Source: Gammaproteobacteria bacterium
GTDB lineage: Bacteria; Pseudomonadota; Gammaproteobacteria; Steroidobacterales; GCA-2729495
Length of the DNA stretch: 64,000 nt
Reading direction: 5' to 3'
Assembly (NCBI GenBank): GCA_014337915.1
Contig: QUBU01000009.1
Coordinates: forward strand, 39,422 to 103,421
The notes beneath the pieces are model-generated. The model ran no database searches and was not told the origin of the DNA. It worked only from the letters and a program-made list of their open reading frames with translations. Every line of letters begins with the position of its first letter. Position 1 is the stretch's first letter. The position numbers and the translations under genes were made by a program. Positions 44,044 through 55,301 of this stretch are shown here, one piece after another.

Positions 44044-44574
44044 ATGATGATTCGTTCCGGACTGATTGCCCTGGCCTTGATGCTGCCGCTCGCTGCGGCC
44101 CCCAGTATTGCTGCGCCGCCAGTACCCGCTCTGGATGCCGGCCAGTTCCGCCAGGTGCTCAGGGAGCAGCAGGGCCAGGTCGTGCTGGTCAATTTCTGGG
44201 CTACATGGTGCCGGGCCTGCCTCAAGGAAATCCCGGCGCTGCTCGACCTCGAGCGTCAGTATCACGATCGGGGCTTCAGGCTGGTAGCGGTGTCACTGGA
44301 TGAGCCAGGTGACTATGCGGGGGTGGTTGCGCCCTTCCTCGACAAGTGGTTTCCGACGCTCGCGACCTACCGCCGGGCGACTGCCGACATGGATGGACTG
44401 GTCAGCGTCCTGGACCCGGCATGGAACGAGTTGTTGCCGACGAGCTATGTGCTGGATCGCGCCGGTGCCGTCCGCGCCCGTATCCAGGGCGGCAAACCGG
44501 TCGAAGAGTTTGCCGCGGCCATCCGGCCCTGGCTCGACCAGGAGCCGGCACCCGCTGCGGCGTACAGGCCCTGA
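44044..44574 (+). CDS. TlpA-like periplasmic thioredoxin-fold protein
   Basis: A 176-residue exported protein with a signal peptide (about 1-23) and a thioredoxin fold of the TlpA/ResA type. The redox motif is WATWCRACLKEIP (CxxC near residue 56-59), and FRLVAVSLDE is the following strand. TlpA-like proteins reduce disulfides in the periplasm, often for cytochrome c or oxidase assembly. No cytochrome genes are adjacent, so the client is unknown. It stands alone between tRNA-Ser and a convergent lipoprotein gene. Confidence 0.9.
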   Translation: MMIRSGLIALALMLPLAAAPSIAAPPVPALDAGQFRQVLREQQGQVVLVNFWATWCRACLKEIPALLDLERQYHDRGFRLVAVSLDEPGDYAGVVAPFLDKWFPTLATYRRATADMDGLVSVLDPAWNELLPTSYVLDRAGAVRARIQGGKPVEEFAAAIRPWLDQEPAPAAAYRP

Positions 44575-44634
44575 GCAGCGCTCGCAGCAGGGTGTGGTGT
44601 TGATCCCTGGGAGCTTCCAGCCTGGTGGCGTGAC

Positions 44635-45258
44635 CTAGCGGATCAGGCCGACGCGCTGCAGCTGACCGGCTATGGCGCGCGTGACATTGGCCACGACATC
44701 GTCCCGATCTTCGCGAAACTTGGCCGTGGTCGTCACGACATAGGCGAGACGATCGCCCTGGCGCATGTCATAAAGCGAGCTCTCGAGGATTGCGGTGGAC
44801 CTGGCGCTGAGTTCGCCGGGGTCCTCGTATTCGTTGTACTCGAGACTGAACAGTTCGACGAGCCCCGGGCCACTGCCGAGCCGCGTTGGCTGCTGCGCCT
44901 TGACGCCGTAGCGGGTTTCCGACTCCCTGGCGGAAACCTTGCGCGCGGCCAGTCGCGTGACCAGGACGCCATCGGCGCCTATCGCGCGCGCCATGGCCGT
45001 GATGCCCTCCGGCGTGGGAGTCGTGGTGCCGTCGCCGACCTGGATGGCGGCGGTGGCCTGGACCCCCCTGGCGCGGACCAGGTCGGCGAGCGCGATCTCG
45101 AAGCTGCGCCGCATGCGCGAGTTGGCGGAGATGCCGACGATGAGCAGGTGGTCGAAGCTGGTGCTGGTCCGGTCGCCCTGCCATTCGCCGGTGACGGTGG
45201 TTGCCGTGCTGCAGGCCGTGAGCAATGCCAGCAGCAATGCCTGGCAGGTCCTATTCAT
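44635..45258 (-). CDS. Uncharacterised lipoprotein (DUF4136-like pattern)
   Basis: A 207-residue lipoprotein with a signal peptide ending at the lipobox LTAC near residue 16. The mature part begins with a Thr/Ser-rich strand, then FDHLLIVGISANSRMRRSFEIALADLV and ARAIGADGVLVTRL, a Rossmann-like alternation of strand and helix seen in DUF4136-type lipoproteins that are combined from small domains. The end (VVANVTRAIAGQLQRVGLI) is a helix. No function is known to me. It is transcribed away from the SRP RNA. Confidence 0.72.
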   Translation of the reverse strand: MNRTCQALLLALLTACSTATTVTGEWQGDRTSTSFDHLLIVGISANSRMRRSFEIALADLVRARGVQATAAIQVGDGTTTPTPEGITAMARAIGADGVLVTRLAARKVSARESETRYGVKAQQPTRLGSGPGLVELFSLEYNEYEDPGELSARSTAILESSLYDMRQGDRLAYVVTTTAKFREDRDDVVANVTRAIAGQLQRVGLIR

Positions 45259-45381
45259 GGAACATTTCCGATGGCCGGATGCATGCGATTATTTCATCGC
45301 CGGATTTTCTGCTGCAAGCATGCCAGCCCGGCGGTTGCAAGTCCTTGCCGAATCCGGGGTGGGCGCATAACCTTGGCCCGG

Positions 45382-45485
45382 GTCCGCGTCGGTCTCCCCG
45401 CGGCGGCTAGTCGTAAACCCCGTCAGGCCCGGAAGGGAGCAGCGGCAGCGGTGATGCCGGGCGCCGGGGCCGGGCTGGCGCGGAC
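45382..45485 (+). ncRNA. ffs: 4.5S / signal recognition particle RNA
   Basis: The segment contains the conserved apical SRP hairpin GTCAGGCCCGGAAGGGAGCAGC (45422-45443, GGAA tetraloop and the asymmetric AGCAG bulge bound by the Ffh M domain). The outer ends pair as GTCCGCG (45382-45388) with CGCGGAC (45479-45485), giving one long rod of about 104 nt, the small bacterial form. CATAAC at 45366-45371 could be the -10 box. In E. coli ffs is not next to dnaX, but linkage of the SRP RNA with dnaX-ybaB-recR is common in bacteria. Ends are inferred from pairing. Confidence 0.93.
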
Positions 45486-45534
45486 TCACTGAATTCCCGG
45501 CACGGCAGCCGAGGCCCGGCAGAATCGAACCGCA

Positions 45535-47142
45535 ATGACCTACCTGGCGCTGGCGCGGAAATGGCGTCCCCGAACCTTCGAGGATGTCGTCGGACAACCG
45601 CATATCGTGCGTGCGCTGAGCAACGCGCTCGCCTCGGGGCGGGTGCACCACGCGTTCCTGTTTGCCGGGACTCGCGGCGTGGGCAAGACCACGGTGGCGC
45701 GCATCCTGGCCAGGTGCCTGAACTGCGAGCAGGGCGTCACGGCGACCCCTTGCGGCAGTTGCCCGTCCTGCATCGCCATCGAGGAAGGGCGGTTTGTCGA
45801 CCTGATCGAGGTGGATGCGGCCTCACGCACCGGCATCGACGATATCCGCGAGCTGCTCGACAACGTCCAGTACACGCCCGGTGCCGGCCGGTACAAGGTG
45901 TACCTGGTCGACGAGGTCCACATGCTCAGCAAGGCGGCGTTCAACGCGCTGCTGAAGACCCTCGAGGAACCTCCGCCGCACGTCAAGTTCCTGTTTGCGA
46001 CCACGGATCCGCAGAAGCTGCCGGTGACCGTGCTGTCGCGCTGCCTGCAGTTCAACCTCAAGCGCTTGTCCGGTACGCAGATTGCGGACCGGATGGCACG
46101 GATCTGCGAGGCGGAAGGGGTCACCATCGAGCGCGGTGCGCTCCTGCGGCTGGCGCGTGCGGCTTCCGGCAGCATGCGCGACGGCCTCAGCCTGCTGGAC
46201 CAGGCGCTGGCTTTCGGCAACGAACGGCTCGCGGAAGGCGATGTCGCTGAAATGCTCGGCAGCCTGGACCGCTCCCGTGTGCTGTCGCTGCTCGAAGTGC
46301 TCGCGGGAGGCGATGGACCGGCGCTGCTGGCCAGGCTGCGTGAGGTCGATGCTTTGGTGCCGGACTACGCCGGGCTGCTGGATGACATCGCGGCCATGCT
46401 GCAGCAACTGGCAGTGCTGCAGTTGACGGGAGTCATCCCGGAGGACGACGACACCAGAGATGGCCAGGCACTCCAGGCACTGGCAGGCGCCATGGATCCC
46501 GAGTCGGTCCAGTTGTACTACCAGATCGCTATCCTCGGCCGGCGCGACCTGGGTCTGGCGCCGGAGCCACGCATCGGTTTCGAGATGACTTTGCTGCGCA
46601 TGCTGGCTTTCCGCCCGGACGGACGTGCTGCTGCGGTGCCGGAGCCAGCGAGCACCGGCCGTGCGGTGCCTGCCGGCGCTTCGCGCCAGGCCGTACCGGC
46701 AACCGCGAAGGCCCCGGCAACGGCGGGGGTGTCACCAGGTGAACCTGGCGACTGGCCGACATTCGTGCAATCCCTGCGTGTCGATGGCGCGGCACGCCAG
46801 CTGGCCATGCACACGCAGCTGATGGCACGCACGCCTTCCGGGTTGCAGCTGAGCGTCGATCGTTCCAACGCCCACCTGCTCACGGACCAGCTCCGGTCCC
46901 GGTTGTCGGCGGCCATCAACGAACGGCTTGGGAACACGGTCACCATCAAGTACGAAATCCTGGATACCGTGCCAGACACGGCCGCAGTGCGCTCCGGGGT
47001 TGCGCAGGATGCGGCGCTGGAGCGGGCGCGCCAGGCGATCGAGGCTGATCCCAACGTGCGGGCGCTGAGCGACCTGTTTGGTGCCGAGCTGGTGACCGCT
47101 TCGATCCGCCCGGCCGGCCAGGGTACCGGTGACCAGCAATAG
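45535..47142 (+). CDS. dnaX: DNA polymerase III gamma/tau subunit DnaX
   Basis: The clamp-loader ATPase (535 residues). Domains I-III: WRPRTFEDVVGQ, Walker A GTRGVGKTT, a zinc module (Cys in RCLNCEQG, PCGSCPSC), DEVHMLSKAAFNALLKTLEEPP, and FATTDPQKLPVTVLSRCLQF. The region 360-410 is a Pro/Ala linker, and the end (about 410-535) resembles the tau-specific domain that contacts the polymerase core. It is shorter than E. coli tau (643) and longer than gamma (431). I see no A-rich slippery heptamer, so a separate gamma form by frameshifting is not evident. Confidence 0.96.
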   Translation: MTYLALARKWRPRTFEDVVGQPHIVRALSNALASGRVHHAFLFAGTRGVGKTTVARILARCLNCEQGVTATPCGSCPSCIAIEEGRFVDLIEVDAASRTGIDDIRELLDNVQYTPGAGRYKVYLVDEVHMLSKAAFNALLKTLEEPPPHVKFLFATTDPQKLPVTVLSRCLQFNLKRLSGTQIADRMARICEAEGVTIERGALLRLARAASGSMRDGLSLLDQALAFGNERLAEGDVAEMLGSLDRSRVLSLLEVLAGGDGPALLARLREVDALVPDYAGLLDDIAAMLQQLAVLQLTGVIPEDDDTRDGQALQALAGAMDPESVQLYYQIAILGRRDLGLAPEPRIGFEMTLLRMLAFRPDGRAAAVPEPASTGRAVPAGASRQAVPATAKAPATAGVSPGEPGDWPTFVQSLRVDGAARQLAMHTQLMARTPSGLQLSVDRSNAHLLTDQLRSRLSAAINERLGNTVTIKYEILDTVPDTAAVRSGVAQDAALERARQAIEADPNVRALSDLFGAELVTASIRPAGQGTGDQQ

Positions 47143-47184
47143 GCGGCATGTGGTCGCGTACCGACCCATCGAAAGGACGACGGC

Positions 47185-47508
47185 ATGAAGGGCGACATCG
47201 GTCAACTGCTCAAGCAGGCGCAGCGGGTCCAGGCCGAAATGCAGAAGGCGCAGGCAGAGCTTGCCGGCGTGGAGGTCCAGGGGGAGGCTGGTGGCGGGAT
47301 GGTGGCCATCACCATGAACTGCGCGCAACATGTCAAGTCGATCCGCATCGATCCGGCCCTGCTGTCAGGCGACAGGGAAATGCTCGAGGATGTGCTGGTC
47401 GCCGCATTCAACGATGCGCTGCGCAAGGTCGAGCACACGGTGCAGGAGCGCTATTCGGGCATGACCGCCGGCCTGGGGCTGCCTGGCGGCCTGCGCTTCC
47501 CGTCCTGA
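47185..47508 (+). CDS. YbaB/EbfC family nucleoid-associated protein
   Basis: A 107-residue small DNA-binding protein. The N-terminal helix is IGQLLKQAQRVQAEMQKAQAEL; then come a VEVQGEAGGGMV turn and the C-terminal DVLVAAFNDALRKVEHT helix of the YbaB tweezer dimer. It lies 42 bases after dnaX with a GAAAGGACG Shine-Dalgarno and 15 bases before recR, the order found in most proteobacteria. Confidence 0.96.
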   Translation: MKGDIGQLLKQAQRVQAEMQKAQAELAGVEVQGEAGGGMVAITMNCAQHVKSIRIDPALLSGDREMLEDVLVAAFNDALRKVEHTVQERYSGMTAGLGLPGGLRFPS

Positions 47509-47523
47509 CCGGGCGGACAGCCA

Positions 47524-48144
47524 ATGCAGTTTTCCCCGCGTCTTCAACAGCTGCTGCAGGCGTTTCGCCGCCTGCCGGGCGTTGGTGGCAAGACCGCTCA
47601 GCGGCTGGCGTTCCACGTCCTGGAGCATGACCGGGATGGGGCCAGGGCGCTGGCCGAGGCTTTGCAGGCGGCGCTGCGGGACGTGGTGCGGTGTTCCCGC
47701 TGCCGCATGTTTGCCGAGGCAGAGGTGTGTGGCATCTGCTCTGGGCCGACCCGCGACAGTTCCACGCTCTGCGTGGTCGAATCACCCGCTGATGTCATGG
47801 CCATCGAGGACTCCGCGAGTTTCCGTGGCATGTATTTCGTCCTGCACGGCAGGCTGTCACCGCTCGATGGCATCGGGCCGGCTGAAATCGGGGCTGAGCA
47901 GTTTGCCAGTGCGATTGCGGCGCCCGCGGTTCGTGAAGTCATCCTGGCCACGAGTGCAACCGTCGAAGGGGAGGCGACTGCCGCCTACCTGGCATCCCTG
48001 GTGCGCGAGCAGGGCAAGCGTGCCACACGCATTGCGCACGGTGTGCCCATCGGCGGTGAACTGGAATACGTGGACAGCAGCACCCTGTCCCGCGCCATCG
48101 CCGGGCGCGTCACCGTGGAGCAGGCCAGCCGGGATCGCGCCTGA
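47524..48144 (+). CDS. recR: Recombination protein RecR
   Basis: RecR (206 residues) acts with RecF and RecO to load RecA on gaps. A helix-hairpin-helix with LPGVGGKTAQRLAFH, a four-cysteine zinc finger (Cys in VVRCSRCRMFAEAEVCGICSG), and a Toprim domain with CVVESPADVMAIE and EVILATSATVEGEATA. Normal length. Last gene of the dnaX-ybaB-recR group; it converges on rsgA with a 10-base gap. Confidence 0.97.
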   Translation: MQFSPRLQQLLQAFRRLPGVGGKTAQRLAFHVLEHDRDGARALAEALQAALRDVVRCSRCRMFAEAEVCGICSGPTRDSSTLCVVESPADVMAIEDSASFRGMYFVLHGRLSPLDGIGPAEIGAEQFASAIAAPAVREVILATSATVEGEATAAYLASLVREQGKRATRIAHGVPIGGELEYVDSSTLSRAIAGRVTVEQASRDRA

Positions 48145-48154
48145 GTGTGGCCTG

Positions 48155-49051
48155 TCACCTGGCAGGTCGTGGCTCGCCGTCGTCCAGCGTCGCCAGGAGC
48201 TGGCAATAGCTGGCATAGCGGCGTGCGGAGATGCTGCCCGCAGCTACGCTTGCCCTGACCGCACAGCCGGGTTCATGGGTATGCCGGCAGTTGCTGAAGC
48301 GGCAATCGGCAGCTGGGCCGTACATTTCGCGAAAGCCGCGATACAGGTGCTGGTCACTGCGTACCGACGGCAGGAACTGGCGGACCCCTGGCGTATCGAG
48401 CAGGCGGATGCCCGGCTCGCGAGAGTACATGACCACTGCCGTGGTCGTATGGGTGCCGGTCGCAGTGGCAGCCGATAGTTCGCCGACAGCAGCGTCAGTG
48501 CCGGCAAACAGCGCGTTGACGAGAGAGGATTTCCCGACACCCGACTGTCCTGCCAGCACCGTGGTCTGTCCGGCGAGCTGGCCGGCCAGTTCGTCGAGCC
48601 CATCACCGGTCAGGGTCGAGGTCACCAGCAGCGGGTAGCCCAGCCCGGCGAGCTCGGCAGGGCTCCCGGCAACCTGTCTTTCGAGATCACCCTTGTTCCA
48701 GACCAGCGCGAACCGGCAGCCGAGTACTTCGGCGGCGCAGGCATAGCGGTCAAGCAGGAACGGGTCTGGTCCAGGCTGTGGTGCGCAAACGGCGATGAGC
48801 TGGCTGATGTTGGCAGCGATCACCTCCTCGCGCCGCGTTCGTGTATGAAGGCGTGCCAGGGCATTGCTGCGGGGCTCGATGGCGGTTACCAGCAGCGCCT
48901 CTGAACCGGCCCGGGCCTCGAATCGTACCCGATCACCACAGACGACCCGCAGGCCGCGCCCCTTGAGAATGAACGGGTGCCGCCGTCCATCAGCTTCCAG
49001 GACACCGCGCCGCCCGTGGGCGGCCACCACCAGTCCGGGACGATCCTTCAT
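48155..49051 (-). CDS. rsgA: Ribosome small-subunit GTPase RsgA
   Basis: RsgA (298 residues), a circularly permuted GTPase that checks late 30S assembly. N-terminal OB domain (about 5-70). GTPase motifs in permuted order: WNKGD (G4), TSTLTGDGL (G5), [12 protein letters not shown] (G1) and DTPGVRQF (G3). C-terminal zinc knuckle Cys-x5-Cys-x-His (CRFSNCRH) with a further Cys after EPG. The ATG at 49051 gives the proper N-terminus; a longer frame is open upstream but runs antisense to orn. It is shorter than E. coli RsgA (350), lacking part of the N-terminal extension. Divergent from orn, as in E. coli. Confidence 0.95.
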   Translation of the reverse strand: MKDRPGLVVAAHGRRGVLEADGRRHPFILKGRGLRVVCGDRVRFEARAGSEALLVTAIEPRSNALARLHTRTRREEVIAANISQLIAVCAPQPGPDPFLLDRYACAAEVLGCRFALVWNKGDLERQVAGSPAELAGLGYPLLVTSTLTGDGLDELAGQLAGQTTVLAGQSGVGKSSLVNALFAGTDAAVGELSAATATGTHTTTAVVMYSREPGIRLLDTPGVRQFLPSVRSDQHLYRGFREMYGPAADCRFSNCRHTHEPGCAVRASVAAGSISARRYASYCQLLATLDDGEPRPAR

Positions 49052-49147
49052 CTGCTCGCGTGGCACATGCGGGTGCGATGGCCGGGAAGTGCTCCGCGGT
49101 CCTTTGCTAGACTTCCGGGAAGGGCAGGATGGCAGGGAAGACGACGC

Positions 49148-49711
49148 ATGGGCCAGGCGGCTGGAAAGCTCATATGGATCGATCTCGAGATGACCGGGCT
49201 CGATTCGCAACGGGACTCCATCATTGAAATTGCCACGATCGTGACCGACTCCGAGCTGGAGATCGTCGCCGAGGGTCCGGTGATCGCCATCCACCAGCCG
49301 GCTGAAATCCTGGCGGCAATGGACGAGTGGAACACACGCCAGCACGGCAGTTCAGGATTGCTGGATCGGGTTCGTGCCAGCCGCTGTTCCCTGGCGGAGG
49401 CGGAGGACATGACACTGGCGTTCCTCTCCCGGCACCTGGTTGCAAACACGTCACCGATGTGCGGCAACAGCATATGCCAGGACCGGCGTTTCCTGGCGCG
49501 GCTGATGCCGCGACTGGAGGCATTTTTCCACTACCGAAACCTCGATGTCAGCACCCTCAAGATACTCGCTGGCCTGTGGGCCCCGGAGGTGCTGGCGGGC
49601 GTCGTCAAGGAGTCGACGCACCTGGCGCTCGCGGACATCCGCGACTCGATCGCCGAACTGCGGCACTATCGTGCGGCGTTGTTGCGGCCGCCGCCGGCTC
49701 CATCGCCGACC

Positions 49712-49726
<15 letters not shown>
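49148..49726 (+). CDS. orn: Oligoribonuclease
   Basis: A 192-residue DEDDh 3'-5' exonuclease that degrades 2-5-nt RNAs and pGpG, the product of cyclic-di-GMP breakdown. Motif ExoI is [11 protein letters not shown]. ExoII is around [13 protein letters not shown] and ExoIII around [28 protein letters not shown] is a further conserved stretch. The ATG at 49148 is chosen by the family start. Its last 15 bases overlap the convergent ppsA gene. Normal length with a proline-rich C-terminal tail. Confidence 0.97.
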
Positions 49727-52108
<2,382 letters not shown>

Positions 52109-52181
52109 GCCAGACTCCCTTGTGTTGCCTGAGGGGGTAAGTGGACAATCGTGACGAATGGGTTACGTATCGCGGCGGAAT

Positions 52182-53009
52182 ATGTCAGGCAAGCGGACTG
52201 TTTTTTTTGTCTCGGACCAGACCGGCGTCACTGCGGAAACGCTCGGTCGCAGCTTGCTGACACAATTCGAGGCGCATGATTTCGATCAGGTGACTGTGCC
52301 ATTTATCGATTCTGTTGACAAGGCGGACGAAGTCGTCAGGCGCATCAATGCGGTGGCTACGGCGGAAGGGCTACGTCCCATAGTCTTCAGTACCCTGGTG
52401 CAGGACGAGCTGCGTGAGCGATTCAGCCGGGTTTCCGGGCTGTTCCTCGACTTCTTCGATGCATTTCTTTCACCGCTGGAACGCGAATTGCAGACCAGGT
52501 CGTCGCATACCATCGGTCGTGCGCATGGCATGCGGGATTCCGGGGCCTACGACCGGCGGATCGAGGCGACTAACTTCGCGCTCAGCAACGATGACGGCTC
52601 GAGTACCGCGGACTACGCCTCAGCTGACGTCATCCTCATCGGCGTCTCCCGTACCGGTAAAACGCCGACCTGCCTGTACCTGGCGCTGGCCTATGGCGTG
52701 TTCGCTGCCAACTACCCGCTGGCGGAGGATGAACTGGAATCGGGCATCCTGCCAAAAGTCCTCGCGCCCTGCAGGACAAAGCTGTATGGCCTGACCATCT
52801 CGCCCGAGCGCCTCCAGCAGATCCGGCGCGAGCGTCGTCCGCTCGGTCGTTATGCGAGCGCAGAGCAGGTGGGGTTCGAACTGCGCAGCGCTGAGGCGCT
52901 ATTCAGGCGCTACCAGATTCCATTTGTCGACACGACTTCGTTCTCGATCGAGGAGATTGCCAGCACCATCCTCAGCGGTACTGGCATCGAGCGTCGCACC
53001 CGCCCTTGA
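52182..53009 (+). CDS. ppsR: PEP synthase regulatory protein (kinase/pyrophosphorylase, DUF299)
   Basis: A 275-residue bifunctional enzyme that inactivates PEP synthase by ADP-dependent phosphorylation of a threonine and reactivates it by phosphate-dependent removal. Features: VFFVSDQTGVTAETLGRSLL, GMRDSGAYDRRIEATNFALSNDDG, the P-loop GVSRTGKTPT near residue 156, and LYGLTISPERLQQIR. The ATG at 52182 is preferred; an in-frame ATG at 52158 lacks a Shine-Dalgarno. Being divergent from ppsA, the enzyme and target genes are neighbours. Confidence 0.95.
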   Translation: MSGKRTVFFVSDQTGVTAETLGRSLLTQFEAHDFDQVTVPFIDSVDKADEVVRRINAVATAEGLRPIVFSTLVQDELRERFSRVSGLFLDFFDAFLSPLERELQTRSSHTIGRAHGMRDSGAYDRRIEATNFALSNDDGSSTADYASADVILIGVSRTGKTPTCLYLALAYGVFAANYPLAEDELESGILPKVLAPCRTKLYGLTISPERLQQIRRERRPLGRYASAEQVGFELRSAEALFRRYQIPFVDTTSFSIEEIASTILSGTGIERRTRP

Positions 53010-53037
53010 GCACGACCTGGACTGCTTCGTCCCGGAG

Positions 53038-54690
53038 TCAGACGACCAGGGTGGGCTGCGTGAGTCCAGCGTGGGCCTCGATGGCTGCCAGGTGCGCCGC
53101 GAGTTTGCCGAGCGGCCTGAGCGCTTCGTCCGGACTGCAATCGAGCATTGCGGGATTGTCCTCGAATTTCTCGAGATAGATCCGCAGCGTCGCGCCGCTG
53201 GTGCCGGTGCCGGACAGCCGGTAGACGAGGCGGGCTCCGCCATCCAGGACGATGCGGATGCCCTGATGCGGTGACTCACTGCCGTCGACCGGGTCGTGAT
53301 AGTGGAAGTCATCGGCCAGGTCCACGCGGGCGATGCCAAGGTCGGATCCGGGCAGGCTGCCGAGCCGGCTGCGCAGGTCCTCCATCAGGTCCGTGCCATG
53401 GGCCGCATCGGCAATCTCGTAGTCGTGGCGCTGGAAATAGTGCCTGCCATAGCGACGCCAGTGTGCGGCGACGACCTCGGGCAGGGGCTCACTCCGCACC
53501 GCCAGCAGGTTGATCCAGAACAGGACCGCCCACAGGCCATCCTTTTCCCGCGCATGTGACGAGCCCGTGCCAAAGCTTTCCTCGCCACAGAGGCCGATGC
53601 GGCCTGCCTCGAGCAGGTTGCAGAAGAAGCGCCAGCCGGTTGGTGTCTCGAAGCAGGGGATGCGGAGGTCTGCGGCGACTCGGTCGACGGCGCGACTGGT
53701 CGGCATCGAACGCGCCACGCCGGGCACACCCTGACGGTAACCCGGGATCAGGGCCGCACCGGCCAGCATGATTGCGAGGCTGTCTCCGGGGGAAACCGGG
53801 CATGCAGGACCGAGGATCATGTTGCGGTCGCCATCGCCGTCGGAGGCGGCGGCCAGGGCTGGCGCGGCCGCGCCGGCGCACAGCTCGACCAGGTGGCGGC
53901 CCTCAACCGGGTTGGGGTCAGGGTGCAGTCCGCCAAAATCCGGTAGCGGATTCGTGTGCAGGAGATCCGCCATGGCGCAGCCAAGCGTGTCGGCGAGGAT
54001 GCGGCGCGCGTACGGCCCCGTGATTCCGTGGAAAGCATCGAACACCACGCGATTGCCTGCCTTCACCCAGTCCGCCATGCGGCCGAAATCGAACAGGCGT
54101 TCCATCAGCTGCTGGTAATCCGCCACCGGGTCGACGATTTCCACGCGCAGTGGTCCATGCTGCTGGGTGCCGCAGCGGGAAAGATCGATGACCGGCAGCT
54201 CCGCAATGCGATAGCCGCGCAGCGCCTGCGACGCGCGGAACACCGCGTCGGTTATGGCTTGCGGTGCCTGCCCGCCATTGGCCATGTTGAACTTGATGCC
54301 GAAATCACCGTCGGGGCCGCCGGGGTTGTGACTGGCGGTGAGCAGGAATCCGCCGTGCGCCTTGCGCATGCGGATGAGGTTCGATGCCGCAGGTGTCGAC
54401 AGCAGGCCATCCTGGCCGACGACGAGGTGGCGGACACCAGCCGCTGCGGTCATGCGTATCAGTGTCTGCAGCGCCTCGCGGTTGAAGTAGCGCCCATCAC
54501 CGCCCAGCACCAGCGTCGAACCAGGAGGCAGTTGCAGCGTATCGAGCACTGCCTGGAGAAAGGTCTCGAGATAGTGCGGCTGCTGGAACACGCGAACTTT
54601 CTTGCGCAGTCCGGCGGTACCCATGCGCTGGTCCGTGAACGGTGCGCAGCTGATGGCGCGAACGGGCATCACATTGTTGTCAATACGCAT
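53038..54690 (-). CDS. Phosphoglucomutase (PGM1-type, alpha-D-glucose phosphate-specific)
   Basis: A 550-residue member of the alpha-D-phosphohexomutase superfamily that interconverts glucose 1- and 6-phosphate. The phosphoserine loop is LTASHNPGG, the magnesium loop SDGDGDRNMILG, the sugar-binding loop CGEESFGTGSSH, and the C-terminal phosphate-binding loop RLSGTGTSGATLRIY. The TASHNPGGPDGDFGIKFN-type stretch and the full loop set match the eukaryote-like PGM1 branch. The ATG at 54690 is chosen; further upstream in-frame codons give a poorly conserved extension, and 54669 is possible. It converges on ppsR and diverges from the DUF1249 gene. Confidence 0.92.
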   Translation of the reverse strand: MRIDNNVMPVRAISCAPFTDQRMGTAGLRKKVRVFQQPHYLETFLQAVLDTLQLPPGSTLVLGGDGRYFNREALQTLIRMTAAAGVRHLVVGQDGLLSTPAASNLIRMRKAHGGFLLTASHNPGGPDGDFGIKFNMANGGQAPQAITDAVFRASQALRGYRIAELPVIDLSRCGTQQHGPLRVEIVDPVADYQQLMERLFDFGRMADWVKAGNRVVFDAFHGITGPYARRILADTLGCAMADLLHTNPLPDFGGLHPDPNPVEGRHLVELCAGAAAPALAAASDGDGDRNMILGPACPVSPGDSLAIMLAGAALIPGYRQGVPGVARSMPTSRAVDRVAADLRIPCFETPTGWRFFCNLLEAGRIGLCGEESFGTGSSHAREKDGLWAVLFWINLLAVRSEPLPEVVAAHWRRYGRHYFQRHDYEIADAAHGTDLMEDLRSRLGSLPGSDLGIARVDLADDFHYHDPVDGSESPHQGIRIVLDGGARLVYRLSGTGTSGATLRIYLEKFEDNPAMLDCSPDEALRPLGKLAAHLAAIEAHAGLTQPTLVV

Positions 54691-54767
54691 GACTGGGGAC
54701 GCTGCCTCCAACTGTGACGGCTGCCCTTCCGGCATGGGGCCAAAAACGGCTGTGCTATATTCGAATC

Positions 54768-55226
54768 ATGATCGCAGATAGCTACATCGTACCCGAGTGC
54801 CTGGTGCGTCCGGGATCCCTGGGCAGCCTGATCTCGTTATACGAGGGCAATTACCTCAAGCTCAGCGCGCTGCTCGGCGATCCCGCGCGGCCGATTGGGC
54901 CAGCCGTATCGCGGGTACCGCGGGACGGGGACCTGCATCTGCTGGTCGAGGAGGGATCGCGCTACACGCGGCTGCTGCGCCTGAGCTATCTCTTCGACGA
55001 ACCGGCCGGGCCGGTGGCCGAGCCGGACGTGGCAGTGCGCCTGTACCTCGACGCCCGCGTGGCCGCAGTGACCGCCTGGGCGGGATTCCAGCGCCACCCA
55101 CGTCTGGCCGGGCTGGCCACTGAATATGCGGGTGAAATCGACAGGCGCTGGGCCTGCAACATGGCTTTTGGCAAGTGGCTGGATTTCCTGCTGGAAAATG
55201 GCCACTCCTATGGCCTGAAGCCGTAA
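54768..55226 (+). CDS. DUF1249 (YqiB-like) protein
   Basis: A 152-residue cytosolic protein matching the YqiB/DUF1249 pattern: YIVPECLVRPGSLGSLISLYEGNYLKL at the start, LHLLVEEGSRYTRLLRLSYLF in the middle, and VRLYLDARVAAVTAW. The E. coli homologue is a small protein of unknown role. The ATG at 54768 follows an AT-rich stretch (TATATT at about 54757) that may be the promoter. A longer in-frame start at 54714 adds non-family residues. The coiled-coil gene follows 75 bases downstream. Confidence 0.88.
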   Translation: MIADSYIVPECLVRPGSLGSLISLYEGNYLKLSALLGDPARPIGPAVSRVPRDGDLHLLVEEGSRYTRLLRLSYLFDEPAGPVAEPDVAVRLYLDARVAAVTAWAGFQRHPRLAGLATEYAGEIDRRWACNMAFGKWLDFLLENGHSYGLKP

Positions 55227-55301
55227 CGCGGGCGGGCAGGGAACTGTCGACTGCTTCAAGGTCTCGCGGCCGGCCGGCCGTTAGACTTAATCCCGACTCC
55301 C

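Noticed and set aside
45382..45485. Considered as an attenuator or a protein gene leader for dnaX
   Set aside because: The conserved GGAA-capped hairpin and pairing ends identify SRP RNA. No leader peptide or U-tract is present.
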